From Actinomycetales bacterium (GTDB taxonomy: Bacteria; Actinomycetota; Actinomycetes; Actinomycetales; JAHECE01), in contig JAHECE010000008.1 of assembly GCA_024641895.1 (NCBI GenBank), positions 1 to 24,395 on the forward strand: a DNA stretch of 24,395 nucleotides, in the 5' to 3' direction. Below the pieces are notes generated by a model. That model was not told the origin of the DNA. It was given only the letters and a program-made list of their open reading frames with translations, and ran no database searches. A program made the position numbers and the translations under genes. Shown one piece after another: positions 1 to 8,249 of this stretch; position 1 is the first letter of the stretch, and the number at the start of each line of letters is the position of its first letter.

Positions 1-969
1 CGCGAAGCCCAGCCGGTCGAGCTCCGTAACGATCGCCTCGCCGTCGACGTAGAGGCACGAGAAGGTGAGGACGTGGGGGAGACGCTCGTCGGCGTCCCCG
101 ACCACCTCGACATCCGGGACCTCGGCGCCGATCCGCGCGCGCAGCCGGTCCACGAGCCCGCTAAGCCGGGTTTCGCCGTCAGCCCGCTCCCGCTGCACCG
201 CGGCGAGGGACGCCGCCGCCGCGAGGGCCGCGGGGACGCTGACGCCGCCCGGGAACCAGCCGCCCTCCGTGTCGTCCTCGGGCCACGTCCTGGCCCAGCG
301 AACGCGCGCGCGCACCGCGAGCACGGCGAGGTTGCTCGGGCCGCCCCAGTCGCCGGAGTCGGCCGTGAGCAGGTCCCAGGCGGGTCCGACGTCGGCATGG
401 CCGAGGCTCGCGCCGGCGTCGACGAGGAGAGGGACGTCGGCCTTCCGGGCGGCGGCGTGAGCCTGCGCGACCGGCTGCAGCGTCCCGACCTCGCCGTTGG
501 CGTGCTGGAGGGCCGCGACGGCGCAGCCGGAGCGGGTGGTCGCGTCGATGAAGGCGTCGAGCTCCACGCGGCCGCTCGGCCCGACGGGAACGACATCGAC
601 CTCGCCTTGGGGGTGTCGCGTGCCTGCGAGGCGGGCGGCGTGCAGCACCGCGGCGCGTTCGACGGCAGCCACGACGATCCGTCCGCCGACGCGGCGTCGG
701 CCGGTCGCCACGCCCAGGACGGCGTGGTGCAGCGCCTGGGTGAGCGACGGCGCGAAGTGCACCTCTTCGGTGCGGGCGCCGATCCCGGCGGCGATGGACT
801 CGCGGGCGCCGTCGAGCAGGAGCCGTGCCCGTCGTCCCTCGCTGTGCAGCCGTCGAGGGTCGGCCCAGCCCTCGGCCCACGCCGCGAGGAACGCCTCGCG
901 GGCCGTCGGGTGAACGGGGGCGTGCCCGCCCGCGTCGAGATAGCCGCGAGCAGGGGGAGCGCCGGTCAT
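1..969 (-). CDS. Class V aminotransferase / cysteine desulfurase homologue lacking the PLP lysine (partial, 3' end outside window)
   Basis: The minus-strand frame from ATG at 969 is open to base 1 (323 codons), so the C-terminus lies outside the window. The N-terminus reads as a NifS/IscS-type fold: YLDAGG near residue 10, then a stretch containing LHSEGRRAR, the PLP-contacting HANGEVGTLQPV, and DAGASLGH, where IscS has its PLP Asp. Cysteine desulfurases bind PLP through Lys in a S-G-H-K-x-x-G-P motif and mobilise sulfur from cysteine. Here the matching stretch (about bases 315-350) reads DSGDWGGPSN. Anchored on the Gly-Pro pair, His-Lys becomes Gly-Asp, and no lysine is nearby. The Gln after the PLP Asp is also replaced. 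The fold assignment is firm, but catalytic activity is doubtful. It diverges from ctaC. TAGGGT lies 6 nt before the ATG, with no good Shine-Dalgarno, so the mRNA may be leaderless. Confidence 0.82.
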   Translation of the reverse strand, partial: MTGAPPARGYLDAGGHAPVHPTAREAFLAAWAEGWADPRRLHSEGRRARLLLDGARESIAAGIGARTEEVHFAPSLTQALHHAVLGVATGRRRVGGRIVVAAVERAAVLHAARLAGTRHPQGEVDVVPVGPSGRVELDAFIDATTRSGCAVAALQHANGEVGTLQPVAQAHAAARKADVPLLVDAGASLGHADVGPAWDLLTADSGDWGGPSNLAVLAVRARVRWARTWPEDDTEGGWFPGGVSVPAALAAAASLAAVQRERADGETRLSGLVDRLRARIGAEVPDVEVVGDADERLPHVLTFSCLYVDGEAIVTELDRLGFA

Positions 970-975
970 GGTTCA

Positions 976-981
976 ACCCTA
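976..981 (-). promoter_or_regulatory. -10 element TAGGGT for a leaderless start of the cysteine desulfurase homologue
   Basis: On the minus strand TAGGGT (TANNNT class) is followed by 6 nt and then the ATG at 969. That spacing puts transcription start at the start codon. No clear -35 or Shine-Dalgarno is visible. The same arrangement recurs at other genes in this window. Confidence 0.5.
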
Positions 982-1123
982 AGGTCCGCCGCGCCGCGGT
1001 CGCGCGAGCGGCCGCGACGCGGCGGGCGACCGTTGCCGGACTTCGGAGGCGCAGATCAGTGCGTGCGGTGCGGGACGTCCGCGGACGCGTCGCGGGACTC
1101 CCTGCGAGGTTGGCGATGGGCGG

Positions 1124-1129
1124 TAGTGT
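1124..1129 (+). promoter_or_regulatory. Candidate -10 element (TAGTGT) for ctaCDF
   Basis: TAGTGT in a GC-rich stretch, about 85 nt before the ctaC start, fits the actinobacterial TANNNT -10 consensus. No convincing -35 hexamer lies 16-18 nt upstream. It would give a leader of about 75-80 nt that carries two small hairpins (1140-1181). Confidence 0.4.
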
Positions 1130-1139
1130 TTCCCGAGCA

Positions 1140-1181
1140 GGGACATAGGTCCCAACTCTGGGGTCTCGGACAGCGGAGACC
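1140..1181 (+). promoter_or_regulatory. Two tandem hairpins in the ctaC leader
   Basis: GGGAC (1140-1144) pairs with GTCCC (1149-1153) around a 4-nt loop. GGTCTC (1162-1167) pairs with GAGACC (1176-1181) around an 8-nt loop. Both lie between the candidate -10 and the ribosome binding site. Their function is unknown; they could affect mRNA stability or attenuation. Confidence 0.35.
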
Positions 1182-1212
1182 TGGCAGGGCACGACGTCGG
1201 AAGGCCGTGAAC

Positions 1213-2091
1213 GTGGGACCCCACCCAGTCCACCGGAGACGGTGGCGACCGATCGGTGTCGCCTCGCTGATCTCACTCGTCGTATTGCTCGCATCGGGTT
1301 GCGGAGTGGAGAACTGGGAGCGCGGGTACCTGCCGGGCGAACCCGGCGTCACCAACCAGACCGACCGCATCGCGTCTCTGTGGACCGGGTCGTGGATCGC
1401 GGCCATGGCGGTCGGGATCCTGACCTGGGGCCTGATCATCTGGTGCGTCGTCGCGTACCGGCGCCGCAAGAACGACAACACCCTGCCGGTCCAGCTGCGC
1501 TACCACGTGCCGCTCGAGCTGATGTACACGGTGCTGCCGGTCTTCATGATCGCTGTGCTGTTCTTCTACACGCAACGTGACATGGGTGCCATCGTCGACA
1601 CGTCGGCCGAGCCTGACGTGCGGGTCCAGGTCTACGGGAAGATGTGGAGCTGGGACTTCAACTACCTGGACGACGGTGTCTACGACGCCGGCATCCAGGC
1701 TGTCAACGACGGCGAGCCGGGCGTCGAGGAGACGTTGCCGACGCTGTACCTGCCGGTGAACGAGCGGGTCGAGTTCACCCTGAACTCCCGTGACGTCATC
1801 CACTCGTTCTGGGTCCCGGCGTTCCTGTTCAAGCGGGACGTCATCCCTGGTCGAACGAGCAGCTTCCAGATCGTGCCGGAGCGCGAAGGCCTCTACCAAG
1901 GCAAGTGCGCAGAGCTCTGCGGCGAGTTCCACTCCGACATGCTCTTCAACGTCGCCGTCGTCTCCCGAGCCGAGTACGACGCGCACATTGCCGACCTGCG
2001 CGAGCGTGGCCAGGTCGGCGCGCTCGGCTCGGACCTCGACCGGATCCAGCGTCCCGAGATGACGAGCGTCGAGGAGGGTTCGCACTCATGA
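1213..2091 (+). CDS. ctaC: Cytochrome c oxidase subunit II, lipoprotein (aa3 oxidase)
   Basis: Subunit II takes electrons from cytochrome c into the CuA centre of the aa3 oxidase on the outer membrane face. The start is GTG at 1213, 8 nt after GGAAGG; an in-frame GTG at 1207 is too close to that site. The product is 292 aa. A basic N-terminus and hydrophobic helix end in LASGC, a lipobox-like motif, so the protein is probably a lipoprotein. Two membrane helices follow (roughly residues 60-85 and 100-120), then the cupredoxin domain. The CuA ligands are visible: His197 (HSFW) and [12 protein letters not shown] with Cys232, Cys236, His240 and Met243; the Glu between the cysteines is also there. 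WSWDF is the aromatic electron-entry patch. It overlaps ctaD by ATGA. Confidence 0.96.
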   Translation: MGPHPVHRRRWRPIGVASLISLVVLLASGCGVENWERGYLPGEPGVTNQTDRIASLWTGSWIAAMAVGILTWGLIIWCVVAYRRRKNDNTLPVQLRYHVPLELMYTVLPVFMIAVLFFYTQRDMGAIVDTSAEPDVRVQVYGKMWSWDFNYLDDGVYDAGIQAVNDGEPGVEETLPTLYLPVNERVEFTLNSRDVIHSFWVPAFLFKRDVIPGRTSSFQIVPEREGLYQGKCAELCGEFHSDMLFNVAVVSRAEYDAHIADLRERGQVGALGSDLDRIQRPEMTSVEEGSHS

Positions 2092-3905
2092 CCATGACCG
2101 AGCAACCGGTAATTCAGGGTCTCGCCCCGAGTCGGCAGTCGCTGGGCCGCACGATCGTCAAGACGATCACGTCGACGGACCACAAGACGATCGGGCACAT
2201 GTACCTGATCACGTCGTTCATCTTCTTCATGATCGGGGGCCTGATGGCCCTCGTGATCCGGGCGGAGCTGTTCGAGCCCGGGATCCAGCTGGTGCAGAGC
2301 AAGGAGCAGTACAACCAGCTCTTCACGATGCACGGCACGATCATGCTGCTGCTCTTCGCGACACCCTTGTTCGCGGGTTTCGCCAACGTTCTCGTGCCGC
2401 TGCAGATCGGCGCGCCCGACGTGGCGTTCCCGCGCATGAACATGTACGCGTACTGGCTCTACCTGTTCGGCGGCCTCATCGCCAGCGCCGGGTTCTTCAC
2501 CCCGCACGGCGCCGCCAGCTTCGGGTGGTTCGCTTACGCGCCGCTGTCCTCTACCACCTTCAGTCCAGGGCTCGGTGGTGACCTGTGGGTGGTCGGGCTG
2601 GCGATGGGCGGTTTCGGCACGATCTTCGGGGCCGTCAACTTCATCACCACGATCATCACGATGCGGGCCCCCGGAATGACAATGTTCCGGATGCCGATCT
2701 TCACCTGGAACATCCTGCTCACCTCGGTCCTGGTGCTCATGGCGTTCCCTGTGCTGGCGGCGGCTCTGCTCGGTCTGGCCGCGGACCGGTTACTGGGGGC
2801 CCAGCTGTTCAACCCGGAATCGGGCGGAGCGATCCTGTGGCAGCACCTCTTCTGGTTCTTCGGCCACCCCGAGGTCTACATCATCGCCCTGCCGTTCTTC
2901 GGCATCGTGTCCGAGATCTTCCCGGTCTTCAGCCGCAAGCCGATCTTCGGGTACAAGGGTCTGGTCTTCGCGACCATCGCGATCGCCGCGCTCTCGGCGG
3001 CGGTGTGGGCGCACCACATGTACGTGACCGGCGCGATCATGCTGCCGTTCTTCGCGCTGATGACGATGCTGATCGCGGTGCCGACAGGCGTGAAGTTCTT
3101 CAACTGGATCGGCACCATGTGGCGCGGCAAGCTCACCTTCGAGTCGCCGATGCTGTGGTCGATCGGCTTCCTCGTCACCTTCCTGTTCGGCGGTCTGACC
3201 GGGATCATCCTGTCCAGCCCAGCCCTGGACTTCCACGTCTCGGACACCTACTTCGTCGTGGCCCACTTCCACTACGTCGTCTTCGGCACCGTCGTCTTCG
3301 CGATGTTCGCCGGCTTCTACTTCTGGTGGCCGAAGTTCACCGGGAAGATGCTGAACGACAAGCTCGGCAAGGTGCACTTCTGGCTGCTGTTCGTGGGTTT
3401 CCACTCGACCTTCCTCATCCAGCACTGGCTCGGCGTGATCGGGATGCCGAGGCGCTACGCGGACTACCTCGCAGAGGACGGCTTCACGCTCGGGAACCAG
3501 ATCTCCACGTACGGCTCGATCCTGCTGGCCGCGTCGACCCTGCCCTTCCTCTGGAACGTCTACATCACCTGGCGCTCCGCGCCCAAGGTCACCGTCGACG
3601 ACCCATGGGGCTTCGGTGGCTCCCTCGAGTGGGCGACGTCGTGCCCGCCGCCTCGGCACAACTTCACGAGCCTTCCCCGCATCCGTTCCGAGCGGCCGGC
3701 TTTTGACCTGCACCACCCCGAGGTCGCGGCGCTCGACCACGCAGAACCGGTCCCTGGATTCATGGACTGGGTCTACGGGCAGGCCGACCTGCACGGCCAG
3801 GTAGACGAGGCGCAGGCACTGATCGCACGACGCGCCGAGGACGCCGCACGCGCGGAACGTCCCGGCGACGGAAGCGCCCCCGGCCCGAAGGGAAGCCGCT
3901 CATGA
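2088..3905 (+). CDS. ctaD: Cytochrome c oxidase subunit I (aa3 oxidase catalytic subunit)
   Basis: The heme-copper catalytic subunit reduces O2 to water at the heme a3-CuB site and pumps protons. The product is 605 aa. ATG 2088 lies about 10 nt after GAGGAGGG and overlaps the ctaC stop (ATGA). Visible ligands are His82 (TMHGT) for heme a, His260 in HPEVY with the crosslinking Tyr264, His309-His310 (WAHHMY) for CuB, and His393 and His395 (AHFHY) for heme a3 and heme a. The Glu of GHPEVY makes this an A1-type oxidase. [13 protein letters not shown] is the D-channel entrance. About twelve helices are followed by a hydrophilic, Ala/Arg-rich C-terminal tail of about 60 residues. In M. tuberculosis ctaD lies away from ctaC, whereas here it is in the ctaCDF operon. 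Its stop overlaps ctaF (ATGA). Confidence 0.97.
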   Translation: MTMTEQPVIQGLAPSRQSLGRTIVKTITSTDHKTIGHMYLITSFIFFMIGGLMALVIRAELFEPGIQLVQSKEQYNQLFTMHGTIMLLLFATPLFAGFANVLVPLQIGAPDVAFPRMNMYAYWLYLFGGLIASAGFFTPHGAASFGWFAYAPLSSTTFSPGLGGDLWVVGLAMGGFGTIFGAVNFITTIITMRAPGMTMFRMPIFTWNILLTSVLVLMAFPVLAAALLGLAADRLLGAQLFNPESGGAILWQHLFWFFGHPEVYIIALPFFGIVSEIFPVFSRKPIFGYKGLVFATIAIAALSAAVWAHHMYVTGAIMLPFFALMTMLIAVPTGVKFFNWIGTMWRGKLTFESPMLWSIGFLVTFLFGGLTGIILSSPALDFHVSDTYFVVAHFHYVVFGTVVFAMFAGFYFWWPKFTGKMLNDKLGKVHFWLLFVGFHSTFLIQHWLGVIGMPRRYADYLAEDGFTLGNQISTYGSILLAASTLPFLWNVYITWRSAPKVTVDDPWGFGGSLEWATSCPPPRHNFTSLPRIRSERPAFDLHHPEVAALDHAEPVPGFMDWVYGQADLHGQVDEAQALIARRAEDAARAERPGDGSAPGPKGSRS

Positions 3906-4333
3906 GCAAGGAAAGCCTCAAGCCCGGAAAGCCGATGCGCACCGAGTCGTGGCTCTTCGCGGTCGGTGGTCTGGTCTTCACGCCGATGGCCGTCCTCTAT
4001 GGGCTGCTGAGCGACTGGGAGCCAGTCGGCACGACCGCCTTGTTCCTCCTGGGCGGCTTCGGCGGCCTGACGGGCGCCTACCTGTTCGTCGTCGGCTCTC
4101 GCGTCGACATGCGTCCGGAGGACAACCCGCTCGGCAACATCGACGAGGCCGCAGGCGAAGTCGGGACCTTCAGCCCCTGGAGCTGGTGGCCCCTCGTGCT
4201 CGGGATTGCGACGGCGCTGGTCTTCCTCGGCCTCGCGGTCGGATTCTGGGTGTCCGGAATCGGCGTCGTGATCGGGGTGATCGGGCTCGTGGGTCAGCAG
4301 TTCGAGTTCTCGCGCGGTCAGCACGCCCACTGA
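3902..4333 (+). CDS. ctaF: Cytochrome c oxidase subunit IV, actinobacterial type
   Basis: This is a 143-aa membrane protein translationally coupled to ctaD by an ATGA overlap. The N-terminus carries a helix pair ([21 protein letters not shown] and a second at about residues 43-65), then a hydrophilic loop with the RPEDNP segment typical of actinobacterial subunit IV, then two more helices (about 87-105 and 108-128). The four-helix plan, length and position fit CtaF, which is required for assembly of the bc1-aa3 supercomplex in actinobacteria. It is the last gene of the operon; a hairpin at 4378-4401 may terminate it. Confidence 0.93.
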   Translation: MSKESLKPGKPMRTESWLFAVGGLVFTPMAVLYGLLSDWEPVGTTALFLLGGFGGLTGAYLFVVGSRVDMRPEDNPLGNIDEAAGEVGTFSPWSWWPLVLGIATALVFLGLAVGFWVSGIGVVIGVIGLVGQQFEFSRGQHAH

Positions 4334-4377
4334 CCGGTTCGTCTGTTCCTGCCTGACCAGCGCCGCCCTGGGTGCGT

Positions 4378-4401
4378 CAGCCGCCTCACGGACGGTGGCT
4401 G
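4378..4401 (+). terminator. Terminator-like hairpin after ctaCDF
   Basis: CAGCCGCC (4378-4385) pairs with GGTGGCTG (4394-4401), one G-U pair included, around an 8-nt loop, 45 bases after the ctaF stop. There is no U-rich tail, as is common in high-GC actinobacteria. Confidence 0.4.
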
Positions 4402-4592
4402 CGTGGGAAGGTGTGGCGGGCCTCGTGCGAGGCGCTATCGGGCTGTCATGAGGTCTCTCTGCCGGTGGTTCACTCCTGGGAACCCTGGCCGCGTCGTGCT
4501 GGGCACGTAGACCTAGGCGTCCCAGGCCAGCCAGTCCTTCCCGGCCTCGACGGCCCCCATCGGCATGTCCGCACCGCCGAGCGGACGCTCTG

Positions 4593-4628
4593 GCGGACCG
4601 CGTCGTGCTAGCGGACCGCGTCGTGCTG
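4593..4628. repeat. 18-bp tandem duplication
   Basis: The 17-mer GCGGACCGCGTCGTGCT occurs at 4593-4609 and again at 4611-4627, a period of 18 with only the last base of the unit differing. Part of it (CCGCGTCGTGCTGG) also appears at 4489-4502. Confidence 0.8.
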
Positions 4629-4703
4629 GCGGGCCGTGAGCGGTTGATCTCGACTGGCTGACGCTGAGACCTCAGCGCCGGGGCGTGGCTGCAAACAGAC
4701 GAC

Positions 4704-4746
4704 ACGAGCCGGTCGCCCCGGGTGCTACCAGGGACGACCGGCTCGT
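4704..4746 (-). terminator. Strong hairpin downstream of sodA
   Basis: ACGAGCCGGTCG (4704-4715) and CGACCGGCTCGT (4735-4746) form a perfect 12-bp stem, extendable past one mismatch by CCC/GGG. It begins about 22 bases past the sodA stop and would also face ctaCDF read-through, so it may act in both directions. Confidence 0.75.
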
Positions 4747-4768
4747 CTCGAACAGTCCTCGTCGTGGA

Positions 4769-5392
4769 TCAGGGAACGATGAGCCCCGCCGTCTGCGTGC
4801 GAGCTACAGCGAAGCGCGTTGCCACGTCAGCCCAGTTGACGATGTTCCAGAAGGCCTTCACGTAGTCGGCCTTCACGTTCTTGTACTGCAGGTAGAACGC
4901 GTGCTCCCACATGTCGAGCATGAGCAGCGGCACGAGGCCGAGAGCCAGGTTCGCCTGCTGGTCGTAGAGCTGGACGATGACCAGCTTCTGCCCGATCGAT
5001 TCCCATGCGAGGATCGACCAGCCGGAACCCTGTACGCCGTTGGCGACCGCCGAGAAGTGCGCGGCGAAGCCGTCGAAGCTGCCGAACTGATCGTCGATCG
5101 CGGCGGCGAGCTCACCGATCGGCTTGTCCCCGCCCTCCGGCGAGAGGTTGTTCCAGAACACGGAGTGGTTGACGTGGCCCCCGAGGTTGAAGGCCAGGTT
5201 CTTCTCCAGCATGGTGACCGCATCGAACGACCCGCTTTCGCGTGCCGCGGCCAGCTTCTCGAGCGCCAGGTTGGCGCCGGCCACGTACGCGGCATGGTGC
5301 TTGCTGTGGTGCAGTTCCATGATCGCGCCCGAGATGTGCGGCTCGAGAGCCGCGTAGTCGTAGGGCAGGTCGGGCAGGGTGTAGTCAGCCAT
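4769..5392 (-). CDS. sodA: Superoxide dismutase, Mn/Fe family (Mn-type signature)
   Basis: It dismutates superoxide to O2 and H2O2. The product is 207 aa from ATG 5392, preceded by AGGAGGA at 7 nt spacing; the frame is open further upstream but only this start has such a site and the family N-terminus ([18 protein letters not shown]). The metal ligands are all present: His28 in HHSKHH, the His of [10 protein letters not shown], and Asp and His in DMWEHAFY. The Gln in VQGSGW is the position typical of Mn enzymes, so Mn or cambialistic use is likely. No signal peptide is visible, so it is cytosolic. It sits between the two halves of the cytochrome bc1-aa3 locus, a likely source of superoxide. 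Confidence 0.96.
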   Translation of the reverse strand: MADYTLPDLPYDYAALEPHISGAIMELHHSKHHAAYVAGANLALEKLAAARESGSFDAVTMLEKNLAFNLGGHVNHSVFWNNLSPEGGDKPIGELAAAIDDQFGSFDGFAAHFSAVANGVQGSGWSILAWESIGQKLVIVQLYDQQANLALGLVPLLMLDMWEHAFYLQYKNVKADYVKAFWNIVNWADVATRFAVARTQTAGLIVP

Positions 5393-5416
5393 GCGCAGTC
5401 CTCCTGTTGCCGGGGA

Positions 5417-5470
5417 GGCGCACGGTGCGTGCGCCGTCCATCGCTTGTTGTCTGCGCGTCCGAGACGCGC
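5417..5470 (-). promoter_or_regulatory. Two perfect hairpins in the sodA leader
   Basis: GGCGCACG (5417-5424) pairs with CGTGCGCC (5428-5435), 8 bp around a 3-nt loop. GCGCGTC (5454-5460) pairs with GACGCGC (5464-5470), 7 bp around 3 nt. Both lie between the candidate sodA promoter and its ribosome binding site. The upstream one could instead terminate the qcr operon transcript. Confidence 0.45.
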
Positions 5471-5484
5471 TCGGCCGTTCAACC

Positions 5485-5512
5485 AACCTAGGGCGCGGTG
5501 CCGAGAGGGCAA
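5485..5512 (-). promoter_or_regulatory. Candidate sodA promoter
   Basis: On the minus strand TTGCCC (5512-5507), a 16-nt spacer and TAGGTT (5490-5485) resemble a -35/-10 pair. The -35 starts 9 bases past the qcrB stop codon. It predicts a leader of about 85 nt. Confidence 0.4.
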
Positions 5513-5520
5513 CCGGCGTC

Positions 5521-7215
5521 TCAGGATGTGTGTCCGGTGTCCTGCCCCGAGCCTGCCAGGGCAGTGGGCTCGACGTTGTCGGTCCCGCCCGGCAGCATGT
5601 CGTGCTCGCCGTGCGAGTGTGCTGCGGCGAGCTCCGCCGGCGTGACGGGTTCGATGCGGTCCTCGTAGAAGACCCGAGACAGCGCAGCCTTGAAGGAGTC
5701 CAACCGGTATCCCTTGCGGCGGACGCCGCGCGAGTCCTCGGCCGGCTCGATCTCGCGAGGCCGAGGCGCCTCGTAACCTACGAGCGTCCAGCGCTCGAAG
5801 TCATCCAGCGGCTTGTGGACCTCGACGTACTCGCCCGTGGCCATGCGGATGATTGTTCCCGTCTCGCGGCCATGGAGCACGATCTCGCGGTCGCGCCGCT
5901 GGAGCCCGAGGCAGATGCGCTTGGTGATCCAGAAGGTGACCACGGGCAGCACGAAGAACAGCACGCGGAACGTGTTCGTGATGTCGTTGATCGACAGGCT
6001 GAAGTGGGTCGCGATGAGGTCGTTCGAGCCCGCTAGCGCGAGCATGATCAGCTCGGCGAGGACGGCGACTCCGAAGGCGGTCCGGAAGGGTACGTTGCGC
6101 GGGCGGTCGAGCACGTGGTGCTCACGCTTGTCACCTGTCGCGATGGCCTCGATGAACGGATAGAGCGCGAGCGCGCCCAGCAGGATTCCCGGCACGATCA
6201 TGGCCGGAATGATCACGTTCAGCGGGACCGTGAACCCGCCGACGACGAACTCCGCCTGGCCGGGCATCATGCGCAGCGAGCCCTCGAGGAACAGCATGTA
6301 CCAGTCGGGCTGGGCTCCGGCGGACACGGGCGACGGGTCGTACGGCCCGTAGTTCCAGACCGCGTTGATGGACATCGTCGCGCCCATCAGGGCGAGGACG
6401 CCGAACACGATGAAGAAGAAGCCGCCGGCCTTGGCCATGTAGACGGGGAAGAGCGGGAAACCGACCACGTTCTTGTTCGTGCGGCCGGGGCCGGGGTACT
6501 GGGTGTGCTTGTGCACGACGACCAGCATGAGGTGAACTGCGACGAGGGCCAGGATGAGGCCCGGCACGACGAGGATGTGCGCGGTGAACATCCGGGGGAT
6601 GATGTCGACTCCCGGGAACTCCCCGCCGAAGATCAGGAACGACGCGTAGCTGCCGATGATCGGCACGCCCTTGGTGATGCCGTCCGTGATCCGCAGGCCG
6701 TTGCCGGAGAGGACGTCGTCCGGAAGTGAGTAGCCCGTGAAGCCGGCCACGAGTCCGAGCACCATCAGCAGGAAGCCGACGATCCAGTTGAGCTCGCGCG
6801 GCTTGCGGAAGGCCCCGGTGAAGAAGATCCGCAACATGTGCGTGACGATCGCTGCCATGAACATCAGCGCGGCCCAGTGGTGGATCTGCCGCATGAGCAG
6901 GCCGCCCTTGACCGCGAAGGAGAGCTTCAGGGTCGAGGCGAAGGCCTCGGACATCTGGACGCCCTGCATCGTGACGGGGAGCGCGTCTTCGGGGTAGTGG
7001 ATCTCGGCCATGCTCGGCACGAAGAACATGGTCAGGAACGTGCCTGAGAGCAGGAGCACGATGAAGCTGTAGAGGGCGATCTCACCCAGCAGGAAGGACC
7101 AGTGGTCGGGAAAGATCTTCCGCGCGAACTCCTTGACGAGCTTGGACGCGCCGATGCGCGTGTCCAGGAAGTCTGCTGTCGCACCCGCAGCGCGGGCGGG
7201 GGTTGAGGTGCTCAC
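5521..7215 (-). CDS. qcrB: Cytochrome bc1 complex cytochrome b subunit
   Basis: This is the core quinol-oxidising subunit of the bc1 (bcc) complex. The product is 564 aa. The GTG at 7215 overlaps the qcrA stop (GTGA), showing translational coupling. Heme ligands are His112 and His126 (RQIHHW...VTHML) and His213 and His228 (TAHIL...AVHLM). The 14 and 15 residue spacings resemble cytochrome b6 more than mitochondrial cytochrome b. PDWYMLF replaces the PEWY of the quinol site, as is usual in actinobacteria. Eight or more helices are followed by a long cytosolic tail of about 140 residues, typical of actinobacterial QcrB. It is the last gene of ctaE-qcrCAB. Confidence 0.97.
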   Translation of the reverse strand: MSTSTPARAAGATADFLDTRIGASKLVKEFARKIFPDHWSFLLGEIALYSFIVLLLSGTFLTMFFVPSMAEIHYPEDALPVTMQGVQMSEAFASTLKLSFAVKGGLLMRQIHHWAALMFMAAIVTHMLRIFFTGAFRKPRELNWIVGFLLMVLGLVAGFTGYSLPDDVLSGNGLRITDGITKGVPIIGSYASFLIFGGEFPGVDIIPRMFTAHILVVPGLILALVAVHLMLVVVHKHTQYPGPGRTNKNVVGFPLFPVYMAKAGGFFFIVFGVLALMGATMSINAVWNYGPYDPSPVSAGAQPDWYMLFLEGSLRMMPGQAEFVVGGFTVPLNVIIPAMIVPGILLGALALYPFIEAIATGDKREHHVLDRPRNVPFRTAFGVAVLAELIMLALAGSNDLIATHFSLSINDITNTFRVLFFVLPVVTFWITKRICLGLQRRDREIVLHGRETGTIIRMATGEYVEVHKPLDDFERWTLVGYEAPRPREIEPAEDSRGVRRKGYRLDSFKAALSRVFYEDRIEPVTPAELAAAHSHGEHDMLPGGTDNVEPTALAGSGQDTGHTS

Positions 7216-8249
7216 TTCAGCCGCTCCCAGAAGCTCGGTCCGACCGGTTCGTCGAAGTCCCCCTGGGCTACGAGGTAGCCCTCGTCGTCGACTGCGATGG
7301 GCAGCTGGGGCAGTGGGCGCTTGGCGGGGCCGAAGACGACCTTCGCGCCGTCGGTCACGTCGAACGTGGACTGGTGACACGGGCACAACAGGTGATGCGT
7401 CTGCTGCTCGTACAGGGCGACGGGGCAGCCGACGTGGGTGCAGATCTTCGAGAACGCCAGGATGCCGTCGTAGGCCCAGTCCGCGTGCTCGGCATTCTCG
7501 TCCAGCTCTCGCGGGTCGACACGGACGAGAACGACGACGGCCTTCGCCTTCTCCTCGAGGTAGTGCTCTTCCTCGGAAAGGCCCTCCGGCATGACGCTGA
7601 AGATCGAGCCCACCGTGACGTCGGCCGCCCGGATGGGCGTGTCGGTCGGGTCGATCGCCAGGCGGCGGCCCTTGCGCCACGCCGTGTGCCGCAGCTTGCT
7701 GACGTCCCAGTCCCCGCCGAGGTTGCCCACGAGCGGCACGATGAAGGGCAGCGGGGCGAGGGCAAGGGCGCCGACGACGGCGCCCTTGAGCAGTGGGCGC
7801 CGGGCGATGCCGGAGTCGGCGGCGCCGTCCTTCAGCAGTTGGACGGCCTCCGCGCGGGTCTCGTCCGAGCCCCGCTGATCGTGGCGTTCGTCGATCCGCT
7901 CGACGTCGCTCATCAGGGTCTTGGCCCAGTGCACCGCGGCAAGCCCGAAGCCGAGCATGCCGAGGCCGAGGCCGACGCCGAGCGTCAGGTTCGACAGCCG
8001 GACCGAGGCCACCGTCTGGTCCAGCGGGATCATGAAGTAGCCGACCACGGCGCCGACCGACGCGAGCGCCGAGATCGCGAAGAGGGTGACCGCCTGGCGT
8101 TCCGCGCGTTTGGCGGCTGACGCGTTGATGTCGGCCTGACGGGGCTTGTGCGGGTGGAGGCCCGGGTTCTCGAAGCGCTCGAGAGTGCCGGAGTCGCGTC
8201 CGCGTACCCCGACGCCTGCCCCCTGAGCCGGGGTCTGCTTGCTGCTCAC
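7212..8249 (-). CDS. qcrA: Cytochrome bc1 complex Rieske iron-sulfur subunit
   Basis: It carries electrons from quinol at QcrB to cytochrome cc. The product is 345 aa from GTG 8249, which overlaps the qcrC stop (GTGA); a longer frame exists but would run into qcrC. Actinobacterial QcrA has three membrane helices, and here they fall near residues 55-75, 85-105 and 165-185. The Rieske fold follows: Cys270-Thr-His272-Val-Gly-Cys275 and Cys289-Pro-Cys291-His292. Cys270, His272, Cys289 and His292 hold the 2Fe-2S cluster, and Cys275 and Cys291 form the disulfide. An RRPLLKG segment precedes the third helix and resembles a twin-arginine signal. Confidence 0.96.
   Translation of the reverse strand: MSSKQTPAQGAGVGVRGRDSGTLERFENPGLHPHKPRQADINASAAKRAERQAVTLFAISALASVGAVVGYFMIPLDQTVASVRLSNLTLGVGLGLGMLGFGLAAVHWAKTLMSDVERIDERHDQRGSDETRAEAVQLLKDGAADSGIARRPLLKGAVVGALALAPLPFIVPLVGNLGGDWDVSKLRHTAWRKGRRLAIDPTDTPIRAADVTVGSIFSVMPEGLSEEEHYLEEKAKAVVVLVRVDPRELDENAEHADWAYDGILAFSKICTHVGCPVALYEQQTHHLLCPCHQSTFDVTDGAKVVFGPAKRPLPQLPIAVDDEGYLVAQGDFDEPVGPSFWERLK

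Larger units (their letters stand above)
4334..4768. other. Non-coding interval between ctaF and sodA with short repeats
   Basis: No convincing gene is seen in these 435 bases; the open frames present have no supporting ribosome binding site or recognisable product. The stretch contains two terminator-like hairpins (4378-4401 and 4704-4746), a short palindrome CGCTGAG-AC-CTCAGCG at 4662-4677, an 18-bp tandem duplication (4593-4628), and a third copy of CCGCGTCGTGCTGG at 4489-4502. It separates convergent genes and looks like degenerating spacer sequence. Confidence 0.6.

Noticed and set aside
73..1206. Long plus-strand open frame upstream of ctaC, continuous with it.
   Set aside because: It is the shadow of the minus-strand cysteine desulfurase homologue and the intergenic region. 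The real ctaC begins at a signal peptide preceded by GGAAGG at 1199-1204.
179..1294. Minus-strand 371-codon open frame.
   Set aside because: It is Arg/Pro-rich, with no motif. The frame starting at 969 has clear aminotransferase signatures over the same bases.
4372..4611. 79-codon plus-strand open frame in the ctaF-sodA gap.
   Set aside because: No ribosome binding site and no recognisable motif; it runs through repeat sequence.
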